Translations under genes and position numbers: made by a program | Shown here: one piece after another, positions 1-11,135 of the stretch | How positions within the stretch are numbered: position 1 is the first letter of the stretch | Layout of the letters: each line of letters begins with the position of its first letter | Notes under the pieces: generated by a model | What the model was told of the DNA's origin: nothing | The model's database searches: none | Seen by the model: the letters and a program-made list of their open reading frames with translations, nothing else | Assembly (NCBI GenBank): GCA_036924285.1 | Contig: JAYKYS010000001.1 | Location: 13,913,501-13,977,500, forward strand | Source: Asterella californica | Lineage: Eukaryota > Streptophyta > Marchantiopsida > Marchantiales > Aytoniaceae | Length of the DNA: 64,000 nucleotides | Direction of reading: 5' to 3'

Positions 1-12
1 TCTCTAGGAAGA

Positions 13-1288
13 TGTGGAGTTGAGAAGCTTGGAAGACCGGGAGGCACATACCTAGTCCTCGACTTCCAACTTCTCGAAATAACAAAAGAACTCACCACAC
101 CACTCAGGATTCGTACCAAGTCTCTCTTAACACAAAAGCAACACAAAGCCACTCTTGATACGAATTGATTACAGTCGACTTCCGAAGACAGTCTTCCGAA
201 GACAGTCAAGTTGGAGAAGCGTCTTCCGAAGATGTTCCAATCTTCCGAAGCGTCTTTTGTTCAAGGTTTCGGGAGTAGAGAGAGAGTAGGGTAGGGAAAT
301 TCATAGCTGGGATCGTCAATTTGAGGACAATGGGTAGGGAAGCTCGAATTGAACTCAGGAAGAAGTAGGAAAATGTCTGAAGGAAATTGGGCAGCGCTTC
401 CGCACCCAATGTCACAATAGGAAAAAATAGGGATGGGGGGTAATCGATCAGGCTGCCTGCAAACAACCGGGGAAGCGCGGGGGATACCAAACAAAGGCGA
501 GAAGCAGTGGGAAGGGGAAAGAACATTGGGAAGAACCTCTACAGTCTTCTGTCTGCTTCCCGAGTTGTCTTTGACCTTCCGTGCGCTTCTGGCTCTAGTC
601 CCAGCTCCAATGCGACCCCACTGAGCTGCTTCCGTCGTCTGCTCTTGACTACGCCTCAATTGATTAAGCCGTCCACCTCCAATTCCACTCAGCTGCTTCC
701 AATGTGAGCTTCCGGGAGTTTCACATGAAACGCTTTTCACTCAGTACACTTCTTGCGCTTCAGCAATTCGACCTCGCCTTCCTTCTAGCTTCTAATCGAT
801 CCCATCCTCACTCAATTCCACCTCGCTGATTCCTCACTCGAAGCTCATCCTCTGAAATCGATCGTCTCAAGAAGCGTGCTGCTGCGGGAAGTTGGAATGT
901 GCTAATGCGCTTCCTGTGCATCTTCCCCGCAGATTAGGGGTTTCGACCCTAGGTGACTTACCCGACCTACCTACCACCTTGGTGTTACCTAGTAGGTACA
1001 CCTACTCCTTTACCTGGAAATTCATGGTTAGGCCTTCGCGGTCACTGTCTTCCGGAAGATGGGTGTCTTCCGCCGTCTTCCCGTCTTCCGAAGACGCAAC
1101 TGAGAAGATGCTTCTCGGAAGACGGTCGTCTTCCGAAGAAGTCAACTTCTTATTAAAAAGCTCATAAGATCATCTTCCTTCTAAGGAAGCAGTAATCTTA
1201 AGTAACAACGCTTCTTCAGTTATACAAACAAGTTATTAATCTTAAAAAATTCAAAAATTCATGAATCCTGTAATTTGTGGGCACCACA
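13..1288 (-). repeat. LTR-like repeat, copy A
   Basis: Copy A is about 1,276 bp. In plus sense it starts TGTGG and ends CCACA, a perfect 5 bp terminal inverted repeat typical of LTRs. It aligns along its length, at roughly 70-75% by eye, with copy B at 11,136-12,401, and its right end aligns with copy C (shared tail GTGGGCACCACA). Short palindromes built on GTCTTCCGAAGAC cluster at about 178-260 and 1,045-1,146. The neighbouring pol genes read on the minus strand, so in that sense this is an LTR starting at 1288. The 12 bases to its left nearly match the gag sequence left of copy B, so it may be the 5' LTR of an element running off the window. I see no polypurine tract or target duplication. 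Confidence 0.7.
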
Positions 1289-2379
1289 AATACACACGCG
1301 TAAGGTGTCCTTGGATTCAGGTATGTGCAGGCTACGCACAGGTTAAGACGGTTTGGGAAGAGACGGATCGAAAAATGTGTACTGGGAGAAATTGAGACGT
1401 AAGAAGGAGATTTGGAGATTTCAGTTATATGTGAAGGAGAGTTGGACCGTTCGGACCGTTCCATAGTCCAAACTTGTTGTCCTTGGATCCATCGAGATCA
1501 GAACATTGAGTTCTTCAAGAAATTGAAGACGATACGAAGTTTCATCAGGCGGTTAAGAGTTCTGAGTGAAATTGACTCGTACGGAAGCGCTTACGTCAGA
1601 TTTTTCATCGTCTACGACCTGAAATTGAGTTGTTCTTCGCGATCAGTGAGCCAAGCTCTTCATTCTTGGTGCCTACGCAATCAGAGAGTCTTCATCTATG
1701 CATAGGAAAATATAGTACGTAAATTGGATTGTTGGTTTGGATGTGGTGAGCGAGTTTGAGCCGCTGGGAGTCGATTTACGTCAATTTTTTGCAACCTATG
1801 ACCAAATTTCTGCGTGGTTTTGCAAAAGGAACTCCAAACGGCTTGTCTGGAGTCTTGTTGGGTTCATGGTAGCTAGATCTACCTACCAAAGAAGACGAAT
1901 ATCAGTTTAGACGATTTGTTTGTGCGGTGTGTGCGATTTTAAGCCGTAAGGAGGAGTTTTTGAAAGTTCGGTCACCTACGACCGAAAACCGGCGATATCT
2001 CGGCTATCGAGAGTCGGATCTGATAGTTCTTGAAGCCAACGGAGTCAAGGAAGAAGACCCTATCGACATCTGAAGATCGTTTGACGAAAGGACAAAGTTC
2101 TCAGATAGGTTACAAACCTCTCTGGACTGTTTCTCAGTTTTGTGCTATTAAGAGAAAGAATCGGCAGTGTACATACATTTGGAGTTGGTATATATTGCAG
2201 TGTTCATTTTGGTGGTTGTTTTTCTCTGTCTTATCTCTGTTCAGCACATAGCATCTTCACAGCTAGGAACCTCTTATTTTCCTGGACATCCTTCACGTAA
2301 AATCCAACACGATAACGTCCACCCTCACATGTTTACGTCCTCGCATCGAAACATCAAAGCTACTGATCAAGCTCCATAC
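1289..2379. other. Unassigned spacer, probably retroelement non-coding
   Basis: No conserved protein is visible on either strand. Short open frames here have no recognisable motifs. The sequence lies between repeat A and the decayed C-terminus of the integrase fragment that follows, so it may be LTR or 3' non-coding sequence of that fragment. There is no second copy in the window with which to prove this. Confidence 0.3.
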
Positions 2380-3957
2380 TTCTTGACATGTCACCCATTA
2401 ACACGAGTGGTCATCAAGGTACTATCTAGCTCTTCCAGTTGTAATCATTGTCAAAGACTTCTAAGACTCTATAAGGACCCATCCAGCAAAGATGAAGCTT
2501 CCTAGAGAATTTCATATGCATGTTGTCGTATAGAAGAACCAAGTCTCCATCCTTGACAGTCACCTCTTCATAGTTAATCTTACATTGTGTCTGTACTTCG
2601 TAGGTCTTCTCTAGAACTGCATTCATGTCTTCCTCGAACTCCACAAAGTTCAGAAGACGTTGCTCCTGACTTTCTTCTTCTTCCATGCGTTCGGTAACAG
2701 CCAACCTATAAGTAGGGACCTCTAACTCGATGAGAACAACGGATGTCATCCCATAAGTTAGGTAGAAGAGCGTCTTCTGAGTGGTGACCTTAGGTGAAAT
2801 CCTACAAGCTCACAACACAGATGACAGCTTCGTGTCCCAATCATAAGCGTGGTTTACAATTACCTTGTTCAAAATATTGTAGAGAAGAACATTCGACTTC
2901 TCTGTCAATCCATTAGCTTTCAGGTTGTACGGTGTCGTCTTTCGATGCCGAGTTTCTTGCGGGTGGTATAGACCGAGATGCTTGACCTTAAAATATTGTG
3001 TCAAGAGAGAAATAGTCTCATTCAGAAAATGAGTGCCTCTGTCTGACACTTGTTCTAACGGGCATCCGTATCGGATGATGATGTTGTGCTAAAGAAACTT
3101 GACAACCACTGCAACCTCATTCTTCCTTGTGGTTTCGCCCTCCATCATCTCGGTGACGTATTTGTAGCTATCAGTATATACCGTGCTCGTGTTCTTCTAG
3201 CTAAAGAGAGAATTGCTCAAAAAGTCGATTCCTCACTTTTCAAAAGGTGCTAGAGGCAAAATGGGAGTAAGAGGCCACCGTGTAATAGCTGTCGGTCTTC
3301 TCACCCTCTGGCATGCATCACATCTTCTGATCTCTTTAAAAGTATCTCTGTACATGGTTGGCCACCAGTAGCCGACGTCCAACATCTTCTTCACCGTCGT
3401 CTTTAGTCCATAGTGACCCCCAGCATCCTCATAGTGAAGACTCGTGATCACCGCCTTAATCTCTTAAAGCTCAAGGCATCTTCTCAACTTCTCGTCATGT
3501 CCCTTTCAAAACAAAATACCTTGGAAGATGGCGTAAGAGCCTCCCTTGTGTAAGAAGACGGCCTTCTATTTGGCATCCAATCCTTCTGGGAACTGTTGGT
3601 CTTTCAAGAACTTCCTCATGCCTTTGAAGATAGATTCTTCTGTGGAAGTCGCATAAACAAAGTCAAAAGACCCTACCTCGACTTCTGGAGAGCAGGCGGT
3701 ACGTCCCCCTTCAGATTGTGACGTCTCTGTAGAAACTTGGAACAGCTTTTCGTCAGGGAACTCGTCTTCCACTTCGTCTTTTCGACTCTTTGTCTCCAAT
3801 CTGGATAGATAGTCAGCATTGACATGATGTCTTCTAGGTCTATGCTCAATCGTGTAAGTAAATTTCTGGAGTAGGAGAATCCACCTAGCTATCCTACCAG
3901 ACAAATCTGCTTTCTTCACTATATGCTCCAAAGAAAAATGATCCACATAGAAGACAA
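2380..3957 (-). pseudogene. Ty3/gypsy RNase H-integrase fragment (Athila-like)
   Basis: Minus strand, in several frames. At 3,957-3,570 the RNase H end and connection read FYVDH, then SGRIARWILLLQ and HVNADYLSRL, which is typical of plant Ty3 pol. At 3,451-3,233 the integrase zinc-binding region reads GGHYG...YWWPTMY...CDACQR. At 3,049-2,810 lies part of the catalytic core (SDRGTHFLN; NGLTEKSN). At 2,749-2,426 is the C-terminal domain (DGDLVLLYDN; WMGPYRVLEV), and a frame-shifted TRVNG follows near 2,385. It is paralogous to the integrase at 6,803-8,002. Gag, protease and RT are missing: the sequence passes directly into truncated repeat C at about 3,957. Several stops and frameshifts make it non-functional. 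Confidence 0.85.
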
Positions 3958-3969
3958 ATGGATGGATGG

Positions 3970-4359
3970 GTTATGAGGCTTCGATTACTTCGACCTATCT
4001 ACTATCGTGGTGGCTACCTGGTTGGTATACCTACCCCTCACCTAAGTGACATGCGGTTGGTACCCCATGAAGTCGCAGTCACGGTCTTTTTGGAAGATGT
4101 CCATCTTCCGGCTTCCAGGTTCTGTCTTCCGTCTTCCGTCTTCTATCTTCCGGAAGACACGATTCGGAAGACACGATTCGGAAGACGTCCGTCTTCCAGC
4201 TTCAAAAGAAGTCGACTTCTCCTTACAAAAGTCCCTTAAGATCATCTTCCCGCTAAGCATGGTGTAATCTCAAGTAATAAGGCTACTTCAATTACATAAA
4301 TATGTTATTAACTTTAAAAATTTGAAAAATCTCTAATCTTGCAAATTGTGGGCACCACA
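3970..4359 (-). repeat. LTR-like repeat, copy C (truncated)
   Basis: This matches about the last 390 bp of copies A and B: GGTTGGTATACCTACCCCTC near 4,020, the GTCTTCC/GGAAGAC microrepeats at 4,084-4,205, and the tail TTGTGGGCACCACA ending at 4359. The left part is gone and the break joins directly to RNase H coding sequence. GATTCGGAAGACAC is tandemly doubled here but not in A or B, so the microrepeat block changes length between copies. Confidence 0.7.
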
Positions 4360-4488
4360 TTCATCTATGAGGAAATTCCGTCTAATTAACTTCACAACTT
4401 AACTTTATTCCTTGAGAGTAGATCCCTCTAGAACGTTGAATCACGACTCTCTACTTGGTGGAATCGAAGTTTCTACTCTACTTAACTG

Positions 4489-6210
4489 TTAAGTCTGTCC
4501 TATACTCCATAACGATAATTTAAATGTCTCCGTAAGCTCCTTCAAATCTCGTATTATCCTCTCGGCTATCCTAACTATCCTACTCCTCGCTGAAGGATCT
4601 GGTGCAATCGTCAATTCTACTCGAAGTCGCTGAAGAAGCTCCTTCTCTGTCGAGTCGAGTTCGGTGACGAAGTACGTAGCCGTAACCTCTTCCACCTTGA
4701 CCCGAAGCTCTTCGGCCTTCGCATCTAATCTCCTTCGCCTTTTGAGCTTTCGCTAGCTCTTCATCTCTGGTGACCAACTGCTCCAGCAAAGCATCCTTCT
4801 CTGACTTCATATCATCGCCAAGTCATGAGATTGAGCTTAGCCTGCCAATCCTGTATCTCTTGTGAAGCCTTCACATGATCTTCAGACCTTACGACCACCA
4901 AAGCATCGCGCTCCATTGTCAACTTCTCCACTTCGTCCGAAGAGCCCTCTAGCTTCTTCATCAAAACATCCTTCTCCGTGAGCCATTCTTGTCAGCCGAA
5001 GTGCACTGCGCTAAGAAGATCGGTTAACGATAAAGGTACTTCGTCTCGTTCTCATACACATGACGTTGCATGTCTAATTGTGTCGAAATTGATAACGCGG
5101 TATCGCTGAGAAACTCCAAAGTCTTCTCAAACATTTGCAGCTCCTTCCTTATACTCGGATATCGCTGTGCCGAAGTCGTGGCTTCATCGAGTCGAGGCGA
5201 AGTCCGAAGGGCTTCTCGAGGATCTTCCCCTTGGATTTCAGTCGCTCCTGAGTGTACCCTCCTAAGAACAAACTCTTCTTGGTCCACATTAGCTTGATTT
5301 CCTCATGGAGCTGATTCTCCAACAATCTCGATGGAGGACGACTTCGTGGTTGTCTGAACATCTTCGGCGCTTTTGTCCGAAGTCTCTATCGTCGCTCTCC
5401 TCGCCTTCTTCTTCTTCCTCAAAGTTACGCCACCTGGTGTTCCTTCTTCCACCATCTTCCTCTTCGCCCTCGTACTAGGCCCCACCGAAGTTACAGGAGT
5501 TATCATCTCCTCTCGTTGAGGAGTCGATTCCACTAACAATTCATCTTCGGACGTCATTCTCTGTCCGAACTTCTCCTCCTCTGCCGGAGACAATAACCTC
5601 ATTCCTCGATAAAAGACCACTGCGAAGACTGCGAAGTATATAGATTCGTCATCGTCGAAGGTACTATATAGCTTCTGGACATGATCATGAAAGATCTTCG
5701 TCCAATATGTCTTCTTCCCTGCGAAAATCTGTTCGATGAAATGTATTTGTCAGTTTGCTAAGTACGAAGTCCGATACGGCTTGAAGATCTAATCAGCGCA
5801 ATGACGACATCTCTTCAGAACGACTCGATGTAACTGTGCACCTTGAAGCCATTCGACCCTACCGGCATTACAGAGAATAGTTCACTATACTGCACCACCT
5901 CCTCCGAAGATGACTTGCATGTGCTATCATCAAGAAGATCTCCCGGTCGTCCTGCATCGTCAATCCCGAGTGAAAAACTCCAATGTGACAGAGTTCAGTT
6001 CTGCGATCTTCTCCGAAGATCGTCAGAAGGGTGTCCTCTACAAACAAGAATCTCTTGTACCAGATCCGAAGATATAACACCCCAATTCTGCATTAGGAAT
6101 GCCATGCCCATCTCCTCCAATCGCTCTTGATACGGTTGGAAGTTCGGCCACTTCGTCTTGATTGTCTTCAATTTAACCGGCGGCTTCCTTGTAGTCTGCA
6201 TTCCTCTCAT
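4489..6210 (-). pseudogene. Broken coiled-coil protein region of unknown origin
   Basis: Successive minus-strand open stretches in different frames look like one decayed coding region. 6,210-5,843 contains NWGVISSDLVQEILV. 5,620-5,303 begins MVFYRGMRLLSPAEEEKFG and has a basic stretch (LRKKKKARRA) like a nuclear localisation signal. 5,287-4,489 is rich in E, K, L and R with heptad-like spacing (KELQMFEKTLEFL; EKELLQRLRVEL), suggesting long coiled coils. It lies beyond the polypurine tract of the pol at 6.8-11.1 kb, so it is not simply the env-position ORF of that element. It could be the gag-like ORF of another, non-autonomous element or a captured plant gene. I do not recognise the family. 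Confidence 0.4.
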
Positions 6211-6763
6211 CTGTTCGTAGTTGAAGGTCGAAGTTCTTCTCCTCTCCTTGTATGAAGTCTATCTTCGCCTCTCCTGTCGCACTAAACCTTAGGAAGACTC
6301 ACTTCACCGAAGACACTCTTCGCCTCTCTCGCACCGATAGTTCTGGAGCGCTACAGTAAACTCGCAAGTGAAAATAGTAAAAGTGAATTGCTTTTGACTA
6401 TTCTTATAGATAGTTCCTCTCGCCTCCTCACGTGCGAAGTTCCTCTTGTCCATCGACCACGCAGTTGCGTGAACTCCTCAGCTATTTTGGTCCTCCTTCA
6501 CGGGTCATAACTTCGTCGTTCGACGTCGGTTCTCATCAAATGAGGTATTCATGGAAAGCTCTTTGTCTGAAGAATGCAGCTATGTTATTATTCCAAAGAT
6601 ATACACTTCATAGGTTCTGTAGTCTTACTCAGCATCATTCTTCGGCTAAGAAACTCTATACTACAACTAAACTTATCTTATCTGTCATCTATACTAACTA
6701 ATCTATTGTTTTATCTAACAAAAACTAAAATTTTCTAACAAACTGGAAATCCAAGGCTTCACA
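6211..6763 (-). repeat. Start of a 3' LTR (far end not defined)
   Basis: On the minus strand the sequence directly after the polypurine tract begins TGTGAAGCC at 6763, the expected start of a 3' LTR. No second copy exists in the window, so the other end cannot be fixed; 6211 is only where the next coding-like stretch begins. It does not match repeats A, B or C, which shows that those repeats are not the LTRs of this pol. Confidence 0.5.
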
Positions 6764-6776
6764 TACTCCCCCTCTC
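6764..6776 (-). promoter_or_regulatory. Polypurine tract of the Athila-like element
   Basis: The minus strand reads GAGAGGGGGAGTA immediately before TGTG at 6763, 27 nt past the integrase stop at 6803. Position and composition fit the plus-strand priming site of a Ty3 element. Confidence 0.75.
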
Positions 6777-6802
6777 ATTTGTGAAGCGACCTCGCGAACA
6801 CA

Positions 6803-8010
6803 TCAACAATAATATCGCTTGATTCTTCCTCCGTTTACTCGAGTAGCAAAAAGATTTTCTTCCAAGTCTTCAATTTGGATTGAACCATTACCGTAACATT
6901 CTGAAACTTTGTATGGTCCCATCCATCGTAGCTGTAACTTTCTTGGAAACTTAATATGTCTACTATCATATAGCAAGACTAAGTCTCCGTTATTCACATC
7001 CACTTTCCTCAACTTCTTATCATACATCTCTTTCCGCTTCTCTTGTATGTCCTTAGTTAACTCCAAAGATGTCTGGCGATTTTCTTCTAGTGCCATCAAA
7101 TTTTGCAATCTGATGAGTTGACTATCTTCTGCAGACAATCTATCTTGCGACAGAATCCTGTAAGTAGGGGTTTCGAATTCAATAGGCATAATGGGATGCA
7201 TTCCGTAAGCTAAGAAGAACGGCGTCTGTCGCGTTGTTATCTTCTCTGTATTTCTGAATGCCCAGAGTGCTGCATCCAACTTGGTGTCCCAGTCACAAGC
7301 ATGGTTGACAGTCACTTTGTTCAAACTCTTACACAGCAACCCATTGCCTTTCTCAGTAAATCCATTCGCCTTAGGGTTATACGGAGTAGTTTTTTTATGC
7401 TTGATATGAAAATATCATGTCAATGCCTCTATGGTATTGTTCAAAAAATGTGTACTCTTATCACTCACTAGTTCCAATGGACATCCAAACCTGGTGATGA
7501 TATTCTTATGTAGAAAAGCTGTCAGTGTCACCGCATCATCTTTCTTTGTTGCTTCAGCTTCCACCCACTTGGTTGCATAATCTGTAGCAACCAATATGTA
7601 TCTTTTGCGTGTTTTTCTTGTTGCTGGTTGAATAGGTCTCACAAAATCAATTCCTCACTTCTCGAATGGTGCAAGAGATAAGATAGGATGCAGTGGCCAC
7701 TGAGTAGTTTGAGTAGGCTTACCTACTCGCTGGAAACTGTCACACCTCTTAATGATCACTTGCACATCTTTGTACATGGTGAGCCACCAGTATCATGCAT
7801 CCAAAATCTTCTTCATTGTGTTGCGAAGGGCATAATGTCCTCCTGCTGATTCAGAATGCATGACGTCCACCACTCTTCCTACTTCTTCCTCCTCCAGACA
7901 TCTTCGCAGTTCTTCATCGATTCCCTTCTTGAATAAAATGCTATTCTTCAACTCATATGGTCCGATTTTGTGTATGAACACAGTGCGCTGCTCCACATCC
8001 ATTCCTTCAG
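6803..8010 (-). pseudogene. Ty3/gypsy integrase (Athila-like), decayed
   Basis: The integrase joins element DNA to the host genome. 8,002-7,793 carries the end of RNase H and the start of the zinc-binding domain (CLEEEEVGRVVDVMH, then AGGHYALRNT). 7,642-7,415 is the catalytic core start (ILVATDYATKWVEAEAT; the conserved D-R-G is read here as SDKSTHF). 7,339-6,803 continues the core and a complete C-terminal domain: ALWAFRNT, TPFFLAYGMHP, GDLVLLYDSRHIKFPRKLQ, RWMGPYKV, then TRVNGGRIKRYY and a stop. GDLVLLY...KFP.KL..RW.GP is the signature of the non-chromoviral plant lineage (Athila/Tat), and no chromodomain follows. Frame breaks near 7,400 and 7,700 make it inactive. Confidence 0.88.
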
Positions 8011-8029
8011 GACACTACAGTGTATACAG

Positions 8030-9240
8030 ATATCTATATATCTCATAGTACATGCTCGTGGGGGTTACTGTCAGCTGGAAAAGCTCTTCATCTAGAAAGT
8101 CATCCGCTACATTGTCTTGTCGCTCTCTTGTCCTCAACCGAGACAGACAGTGCATTCTCATGGTGTTTACCTGCTCGAGTTTGAGCTGTGAATTTGAACT
8201 CCTACAGTAACAACAACCTTCGTGCTATTCTTCTCGACAAATCAGATTTTTGCACCATATGTTTAAAAGCATAGTGATCCACGTAGAATACAAACTCGCA
8301 ACCCAACAAATAATGTCGAAATTTGCTGACAGAATACACCATCCCTAGTGCTTCACGCTATGTAGTGGAGTAGTTCTTCTCTGCAACAGATAGATGTCTA
8401 CTCGCATAATAAATCAGATGGTCCTTCTTTTCACTGTCTTTCTTACTCAGTACCACTCCAATAGCGAATGCTGAAGTATCCACATACACTTGAAAGAGTT
8501 GACTCCAGTCCGGTGCTTTCATGACAAGAGCTTCAATCAACTTCGTCTTCAGCGTTTCAAAAGCTTTTTGTCTTTGTTCCTGGTAGACGTACTCAGTAGT
8601 CTTTTTCAACAATTCGGTTAGTGGTGCTGCCATGGTTGCATGGTCTTTGATAAACCTCCGATAGTAACCCACATGTCCTAAGAATCCCTGCAACTCGCTA
8701 AGATTAGAGGGAGGATCCAAAGCTATTATAACTTGGACTTTATCTACATCTACTTCAATGCCTCGCTGCGAGACTCTATGTCATAATAAGAGACCCTCTG
8801 TCATGACAAAGAAACACTTTTTTGGATGTAATGCCAACTGAGCATCTCCACAACGCTGAAAAACTACAGCCAAGGAATTTATATGCTCTTCCCTTCCAAA
8901 AAACACAAAAATCATCTATAAAAATTTCTAAGAACTTCCTAAGATACTCCTGGAAAATGTTTGTCATCATTCTCTGAAATGTGGCATGAGCATTACACAA
9001 ACCAAAGGACATCTTATGATATACAAAAGTACCCCAGTCTGGTAAAAGTAGTCTTGTCTTTGTCTTCTTTTCTAATGGACACTTGATTATACCCTGAAAA
9101 ACTATAGCACTCATGACCAGCTACCCTATCCAAAATATAATCTGTAAAAGATAAGGGGTGATGGTCTTTCATGGTTGCTGCATTCAGTTTTCAAAAATCT
9201 TGACATACTCTAATTTTATCAGTCTTCTTCTTGGGTACTA
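8030..9240 (-). pseudogene. Ty3/gypsy reverse transcriptase-RNase H, decayed
   Basis: 9,240-8,776 holds the RT palm (GTFVYHKMSFGLCNA.ATFQRMM) and the catalytic box as IFIDDFCVF; both Asp of the YxDD motif are present. 8,720-8,358 holds the thumb/connection (LQGFLGHVGYYRRFIKDHA) and RNase H (FQVYVDTSAFAIGVVLS; YYASRHLSVAEKNYSTT). The rest of RNase H runs on to about 8,030 in other frames. Stop codons and shifts separate the blocks. IFIDDF with QRMM fits the Athila branch. It lies between protease and integrase in normal Ty3 order. Confidence 0.88.
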
Positions 9241-9317
9241 TCACTATAGGTGATACCCATTCACTGCTAAGGACAGGAAAGATAATGCCAGCACTTAAGT
9301 ACTTATCAATCTCATCC

Positions 9318-10290
9318 TTAACTAAGAGAGAGTACTTCGGATTTAGCCAATACTGTCTTTTGTCTCACATATACAGAGTTTTCCAAAAGGTCAATTCGAT
9401 GTTGACCCCACTTCGCAGGAATACTCTTCATGTCTTCTATCTTCCAGGCGAAGACATCATGGTAGTAAGTTAACATGTCGTGGTACACTTCCAATTCCGC
9501 TCTTTGTAACTTCGCTGCAATCTTCAAGACTTTCCCTTCTTCGAGAACCAAATCCACTGTTGTTGACTTCAGTACCATACCTTCTATGTGACTTGCCTCT
9601 GAACTTCCCTGTCCCAACTGTGATTGCTATTCTTCCTCAGGCCCTTCGCACTCTTCTTCTTCTTCTATCTAATAGCATTGCAAGTAGTTCTCCGAGCTAG
9701 TGCTTGAAGATGAGGAGTCTTCGTCAGAAATGTATCTTGAATCTGTCGAAGATGTTTTGCCTTGGTGTGACATCTTCTTCAAGCTTACAGAGACATCTTT
9801 ATCCGTGGGTTTCATCAGATCATTAAAGGATAACTTCTGCTTATATCAGTCAGTGATTACCTTAGCACCCTATAGCGAAGGCCGGCCTATAAGCACTCCA
9901 TAGCCAGACTTAACCAGTAGTCTTAGTACAATATAGGTAAGTTTGAAGATTATCCCACCAATTGTCGTAGGGATATCTTGTAGTACTCCCAAAGGTCTTC
10001 GTCGACTCTGATCCGTCATCCTCAACACTCTTGGTGTTGATTCGAACTTCGTGTAACTCAATCCATGTGCTATCTCCTTTGTAATAATGTTCACGCTAGA
10101 ACCAGAGTCTATAGGCACATGCTTTATTAGACATCCATCTATTTTGATATCTACTTCTGGAGATCCTAAGTCCTCCAATCCCACTTGAAACAATGAAGGC
10201 ATATTTTTCGATTTAGCCTTCGCTGGTTTTCTCAAGGCTGCCAACAACAACTTCATGTACAGCCTATTATCTTCGACCAACTGCTTTATT
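9318..10290 (-). pseudogene. Ty3/gypsy aspartic protease and pre-RT linker, decayed
   Basis: 10,280-9,870 reads as a retropepsin-like domain: an active-site region PIDSGSSVNIITKE (D-S-G), a strand LRMTDQSRRRPLGVL, and the C-terminal flap region LVKSGYGVLIGRPSL. A frame break follows. 9,617-9,318 then carries the linker found before RT in plant Ty3 elements (YYHDVFAWKIEDMKSIP). The protease would cut the Gag-Pol polyprotein. The break between the two segments and the stops at 9,640-9,860 make it inactive. Confidence 0.82.
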
Positions 10291-10593
10291 GTGGTGTGGT
10301 GGTTATTTAATGTTAGCCTGTTGGTTCAGTAAGTCCTCCACTACATTATAGTGAGGGTTTATCACTTGAGCAGTCTTCTTAGTCCGCTCACCCACCTGAC
10401 TTCAAAGTTTAGGTAGTCGATTGTCTTCGGACGAAGAGACTTCGGTCTTCACCCTCCCAAGCCCTTCCTGGCCAGGCTCTTCTTCTTTCGTTTCTCTACT
10501 CAGTTCTTTACTGAGTAGTGCTTTCACTTCCTCGGAAATGTCAGCAGGCAGTCTTGTTGAGGTCTTCTTCGTTCTCTCCTCCTCATTGTGAAC

Positions 10594-11130
10594 TTAGGCC
10601 GAATCCAACTTTACTCGCTTCCTTGCCAGTTCACGCACTTGTTCTGTCAACGTCTTGTGTGCTCGTTTCTTCTTCTTCAACTCCTTCCGCTCAGTCTTCT
10701 TGATGTCTTTCGCTTCCTGAGCTTCGGCTTCCGTCAGAGTCTCACTTTTCTGAAGTATCTTCTTTACACTTCGCGTCTCGATTTTGTTCACCAGAATTTC
10801 CGTGTCTTCTGGTCAACCATACCCATCATCTTTTGAAAGAATACAAGTCTTCAGATCTTTCATCAAATCAACCATGTTCACTCCTGCATCTGATCGTTGT
10901 TGGTTGGGAGGTGGTTGAAACCTCACATCAGTCTTCTGAGCTAGTTCATTCGTACAATCTGTGGCTCCATGTCCGGGCTTACCACACTTCTCCTACAGTG
11001 GCATATATCCTACTTGTTTCTTTGGGTGAGGACAAGAAGAAGCTCAATGACCAACGGCTCCACAATTAAAACATGACATGCCAAGAGTTGGTGGCCCTTG
11101 GTAACCTGCAGGCGCAAACTTCCTCTCTAA
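10594..11130 (-). pseudogene. Ty3/gypsy gag C-terminus (nucleocapsid zinc knuckles)
   Basis: Just left of repeat B the minus strand reads a CCHC knuckle, CFNCGAVGH, then a TGA where Trp is likely, then ASSC. About 25 residues on is a second knuckle, KCGKPGHGATDC, whose first Cys is now a TAG stop. A lysine-rich, coiled-coil-like tail follows at 10,791-10,594. These are nucleic-acid-binding motifs of Gag. The N-terminal part of gag, the leader and the primer-binding site are absent because repeat B replaces them at 11,135. Confidence 0.75.
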
Positions 11131-11135
11131 GAAGA

